From Heliocidaris erythrogramma (Eukaryota > Echinodermata > Echinoidea > Camarodonta > Echinometridae), in NCBI GenBank assembly GCA_025617745.1, contig CM046864.1:1426001-1490000 (forward strand): DNA of 64,000 bases, given 5' to 3'. Both the position numbers and the translations under genes were made by a program. Below, piece by piece: positions 59,964 to 64,000 of this stretch. The notes beneath the pieces are model-generated. The model made no database searches. It saw only the letters and a list, made by a program, of their open reading frames with translations, and was not told the DNA's origin. Each line of letters opens with the position of its first letter. The first letter of the stretch is position 1.

Positions 59964-61929
59964 CGTTAGGCTTATTTCATAGATGAGCAACTACTTGCAA
60001 GACCCTGAAACCACTTGTGGGAAAATTATTGGTATATAGGATTCCGAAGTGCAACTGGCTACCGTTTTGTTCAACTGCCTTTTTAAATCCCCTCATAACT
60101 CTTTAAGACAATATATGTAAGAAAGCCTAATTTGGGTTCTGTTTACTCCATGTAATTGGCGTTACTGTTTATTAATTCATCTGTTTTTAGTGAAACTGAT
60201 CCATTTTCAAACAATGTATTTTCTGCACTAGTTTCTTTGCTTCAAATGTAGCGTAATCGAATACGTGCTTTTTGTTTGTTAAATTTGTTTTTCTCTATTT
60301 TGTTGCGTTTCTTTCTTTTGTCTGCTGGTTGATTATTTTGTATCAACTAAAATATATATTCGGATAAAGCTTTCTAAAACTAAAATGTCACTGAAGTACA
60401 AGTTATTTCATTAAAAATTTCTCTGGTAAATATCTTAGGTGATAGGTCTATTAAAAAATATAATTAAGGAATTATGAAAGAGAGTAATGTTTCATTGGAT
60501 GTTATATATCACATCACTTGAGTCTTATCACCAGGGTTATGATACTGTAAAAATGATTTAGATCAACTACTTGTATTTTGAGAAGGCATTTTTTGTTTTT
60601 TAAATTAATATGTTTTAGTTACAGGTAGTGTACTTATTATGACGTCCATTATCAATATTGCTCTTGTTATAATGATGATTAATAGTATTACTGTTATCAT
60701 TGTTATCGGTTTTTTTTTTATTATCATTATTATATTTTCAATATTTTCGTTATTGCCATTTCTCGTGTTATAACTATAATCATAATTCTCTTTTTGGTGG
60801 TCATCGTATCCTATTGCGTAATATATACACGTATACCAGTAGGAATTATAAAAATTTGTGTTGTATAATGGATCTTGTGATATTGTTTGGGGTTTTTTTT
60901 AATAACCGATAATGTCATCCTAGGAAAAGGTCCAAAATAATTCATTATGCTACATAACTAATGAAACTAGTGCCCCGTAACATAAAACTTATCATTTTAT
61001 TAATATGCTGTGATTGCATTGAACACTGTGCGATCAGTCGCAAACATCAGTCGTACTATAAAGTGTTACGGGGGCCCAGGCATCTACAAATAGATTCCAG
61101 TCTTCTCTTGATTTACAGAGTCAAAATGCTTTTTTTTTTCTTTCTTTTTTTTTTTTTCTTTTTTTTTGGAATCAAAAGTTTTGATTTAGGAGAAGAAAAG
61201 AATAATCATTTCCAAACTGGACATCATAGCATATTGACCGTTAATGTCATGTGGGGATCTGTTTTCATGCTCATTTGGGTGTGTGCGTCTGTGTCTGAGA
61301 GTATCTAATGTCTTCTGTAGCATGAGATATTCTGCTTGCATGTTTTGTGTACGACTAAAATATTATATTTTGTATAATCAATTACAATTGAAGTTATATA
61401 ATGTAAAGGAAGTCACTGTAGTATTGAAACAAAGATTTTGTTGTACCGGCACAAGTCTACCAGGGGGCTGAGGCATCTTGGTCGAATACGACCTTCCCGG
61501 AATTTATACAATATGCCCATGTGAAACGAATGAATACATAATTAGCACATTTTGGTCATTTGTCCCATCATATATATAAGCCAGATCAGATTAGAAAACA
61601 AAGATATTTCACCTCATTGAACGAATGTGAGATGTTATGTAACGGGTGCTCAAATTAGATGTACTTAGATTAGATGCCGAAAGGACCAGTACTCTGTTGG
61701 TTATTTTGGCAGTATCGGATTAGGGGTTTTGCAACCCCCCCCCCCCCCCCCCCCGGACCTAATATAATATGTAAAACCATGTCAAAATGGGGAAGATATC
61801 GTAAGGGAACGATACAAAGACAAGTTATACTACAAATCTGTATTAAAATATATTCGGATGTATATCTTGAGTCTTAAATAGAATACTGACCACTCATATT
61901 TACAGGTTTATGACGACATCCCGTATTTT

Positions 61930-63010
61930 CATAATCCCATATAGTTGTCAGTATGGTGTATACTTTTAAGATATGTTATATTTTTGTAATCAAATAATCG
62001 GAAGTTGGATATATCTTACGTAAGCATGGTGTCTTCTTTTATGACGTTATATTTCTGTAATGAAATATCAGAAGTAAGGTATATCTTCAGTTAGCAAATC
62101 GTAATTTAGCATGGTGTATTTTCTTGAGACATATATTTCTATAATCAAATTGTACGGTTTTAATATTTTTATAATCAAACATATTCCTCTTTCAAGACAT
62201 GTTATATTTTTTCTATAATCAATATAATCGGAAGTAAGATATATTTTAAGTATGGTGTCTCCTTGTAAGACATATATATTTCCATAATCAAATATAATTG
62301 GAAGTATATGTGACCCTCCACCACAAAACGACCAATAAGTCGGAAATTTGCGTTTTTAAATTTCAGCACAGCTTAGATTTTTAGCTTTAAAATGATATAT
62401 AACTTGTCTTGTATACACCAAGCAAACCCTTATACATTACAATGAGAATGTCAGAGTGTCAGACAGGCGACCAAAACAATAGAGAAAACGGGCTCTAAAG
62501 AAGAGTGACCATTTAAGAGCGTCTAATCTGTGTCCTATTGTTTGTCGCACAAAAGGTTGAGTGAGAACTCCAAAGTCTAGTACTCATTGGATTGGGTTGA
62601 AACTTTCCATAACTTTAGAATAGATTATATTTCTCTCTTTCTGTAGATTTTGAATATCAGACAGTATAGTTTTTGAGCTATACCAGAAAAGCGAGGTGAA
62701 GTACCATGCCAGCAAGCTGACTCACAAAGTTTGAATATCCACGAAGAAATTGTCATTTTGAACGAGATTGAAAACATATTTCATGATGGTATTTTACCCC
62801 GAAATTTTGTCAGATGGTAGATTAATAAATTAACTTTCAGAAAATTCCAAAAAATTGAAATAGAAATTTCCACCCCAAACAACCTTTTTCAGCTGTTTAC
62901 TCTAAAACTCCCATTGCGACTTATTGGTAGTTTTGTGGCGGAGGGTCACATATCTTAGTTTAGCATGGCGTCTTATTTTAAGGCATGTCAAGGTATATGT
63001 TTTAATCAGT
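61930..63010 (+). repeat. Degenerate minisatellite, unit about 78 bases, split by an inserted element
   Basis: A unit with 'TAGCATGGTGTCTTnTTTTA', 'ATATTTCTATAATCAAAT' and 'GGAAGTAAG(A/G)TATAT' recurs near 61948, 62026, 62107, 62250 and, beyond the inserted element, 62963. Confidence 0.6.
62309..62950. mobile_element. TGTGACC-family inverted-repeat element, copy 5
   Basis: The ends TGTGACCCTCC(A/G)CCACAAAA match in inverse over about 38 bases; TA flanks both sides. It interrupts a minisatellite, so it arrived after the minisatellite formed. Confidence 0.82.
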
Positions 63011-64000
63011 TATAGTCGAAAGAGCATTTATGAATAATTCGAAGGTTTTTTGTAATTTCGTATCCTTAACGTTACGTTATTGTTTGAATTTGAACGTATC
63101 TTGACATGAAACATATCACATTTACTTCATATTTGATCTGATCTGATTAATATTATACAGTGCTACCAAAATCTGAGATGTCTGTAACGTATGGGACCAA
63201 ATTGATAGGACTTAGCCAAAATCTCAAGTAAAGATAATTATTCGTTGACTATTAAGTAAAAATGAGATGAACGGATTAAGATCCGCTTTTCCAACCTGTT
63301 GCGTTCGGTTTGGAAATTCCCTTTCTTGGTTGGATATCGCAGATTTCAATTAAAATCGTGGAATTCGTCTATCACATGAATATAATTAGAAATACATTTT
63401 GAAAAAGCAAGCTGTTGATTCTGCCATGATAAATTCAACATTATCTTGTCAAATATTTTAAAACATAGACCAATTCTGTTAAAAATCCGTGGCGCCTTCA
63501 ATGAAAAACTGTTACCAATATTGACAATTTAGAAATATATGCTGGTAGTATTTCTCAATCACTGAATTATCATTACATGTTTATTTGCGTACAATCAAAT
63601 ATAAATACATATTTAAAGTATTGATTATCATCAGATAATTTGGAACCAAATAATATTCATGAAATCGTTCATTAGCATTATACCTTTGATTTAAAATAAA
63701 CTGCTTTTTTAATCAAATCTAGTATTTGTTATTGTCTTATGTATTTATGTTTAAAAACAAATTAGTTTTATTGCTTTCATGGGTGTTCTGTCATGCTCTG
63801 TCACGAGACAGAAAGTCCGTGATACCGATCGTATTAAATTGGACAAGCTCCAATGATTATCACAAATTGAGAGGATATCGAAGTGATCACAAATATCACT
63901 TGAGTAAGGTGCCTTACATAATGACCATAGGTTTGCAAAGTTAGGAACTGCCAGTAACCGTCTTCGTACCCAACTCTTCCAGCATACTTGATACATGTAT

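Larger units (their letters stand above)
59964..64000. other. 3' UTR and flanking region without a recognised gene
   Basis: It is AT-rich. It contains a T-rich tract (61128-61170), a C run (61737-61754), a degenerate minisatellite (61930-63010) and an inverted-repeat element (62309-62950). The region 63010-64000 shows nothing that I can identify. No coding exon or RNA gene is supported. Confidence 0.55.

Noticed and set aside
1-64000. tRNA, rRNA, CRISPR array or bacterial operon features
   Set aside because: Nothing of the kind was recognised. The sequence is intron-rich animal DNA, and microsatellites and tandem repeats here have no CRISPR spacing.

Overview
The window is AT-rich, intron-dense animal DNA. 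It is dominated by one very large plus-strand gene whose 5' end lies upstream of base 1 and whose stop codon is at 59913-59915. I could chain 46 coding exons (543 to 59915) with GT-AG borders. Together they give 7,707 coding bases, exactly 2,569 codons, with no frame break. The protein is a membrane mucin of the MUC4 / invertebrate 'mucin-like protein' type: end of a NIDO domain, AMOP, a VWD-like domain with no cysteines, a cadherin-like segment, two irregular EGF-like modules, 18 further EGF modules (mostly calcium-binding), a diverged SEA-like module, three more EGF modules, a 1,080-base Ser/Thr/Pro repeat exon, a SEA domain, four short Thr/Pro linker exons, another SEA domain, one transmembrane helix and a cytoplasmic tail of about 110 residues.

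The organism is probably an echinoderm, most likely a sea urchin. This is inference: the domain order fits marine invertebrate mucin-like proteins, and several intronic repeats (the repeat at 22113, the 'TTGTAATCAATC' foldback at 3045, and the poly-G/C-tipped repeats) resemble repeats I remember from echinoid genomic sequence. No search was run.

Layout. 1-542: upstream intron. 543-2140: NIDO end and AMOP. 3815-11017: VWD and the segment after it. 11974-13592: cadherin-like segment and first EGF-like modules. 17058-36865: EGF exons, nearly all bounded by phase-1 introns. 40108-41907: SEA-like module, apparently completed by a 13-base micro-exon. 42146-45429: three EGF exons. 45742-46821: mucin tandem-repeat exon. 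47485-49229: SEA domain. 49726-54817: linker exons, of which two or three are tandem duplicates. 55368-57071: SEA domain. 57640-59915: transmembrane segment and tail. 59916-64000: 3' UTR and flank, with no further gene that I can support.

How the parts work together (inference from family knowledge): NIDO-AMOP-VWD and the EGF array form the extracellular adhesive part. The Ser/Thr/Pro exon should be densely O-glycosylated. The last two SEA domains keep a GS[IV] motif of the kind that self-cleaves in MUC1-type mucins, so the surface part may be non-covalently held and sheddable.

The introns are full of short non-autonomous inverted-repeat elements: a five-copy family beginning TGTGACC, a group flanked by TTAA, and nested foldbacks. 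They also hold tandem duplications, long G/C homopolymers, a perfect 56-base palindrome, one LINE 3'-end remnant and a paired repeat carrying a hammerhead-ribozyme-like core.
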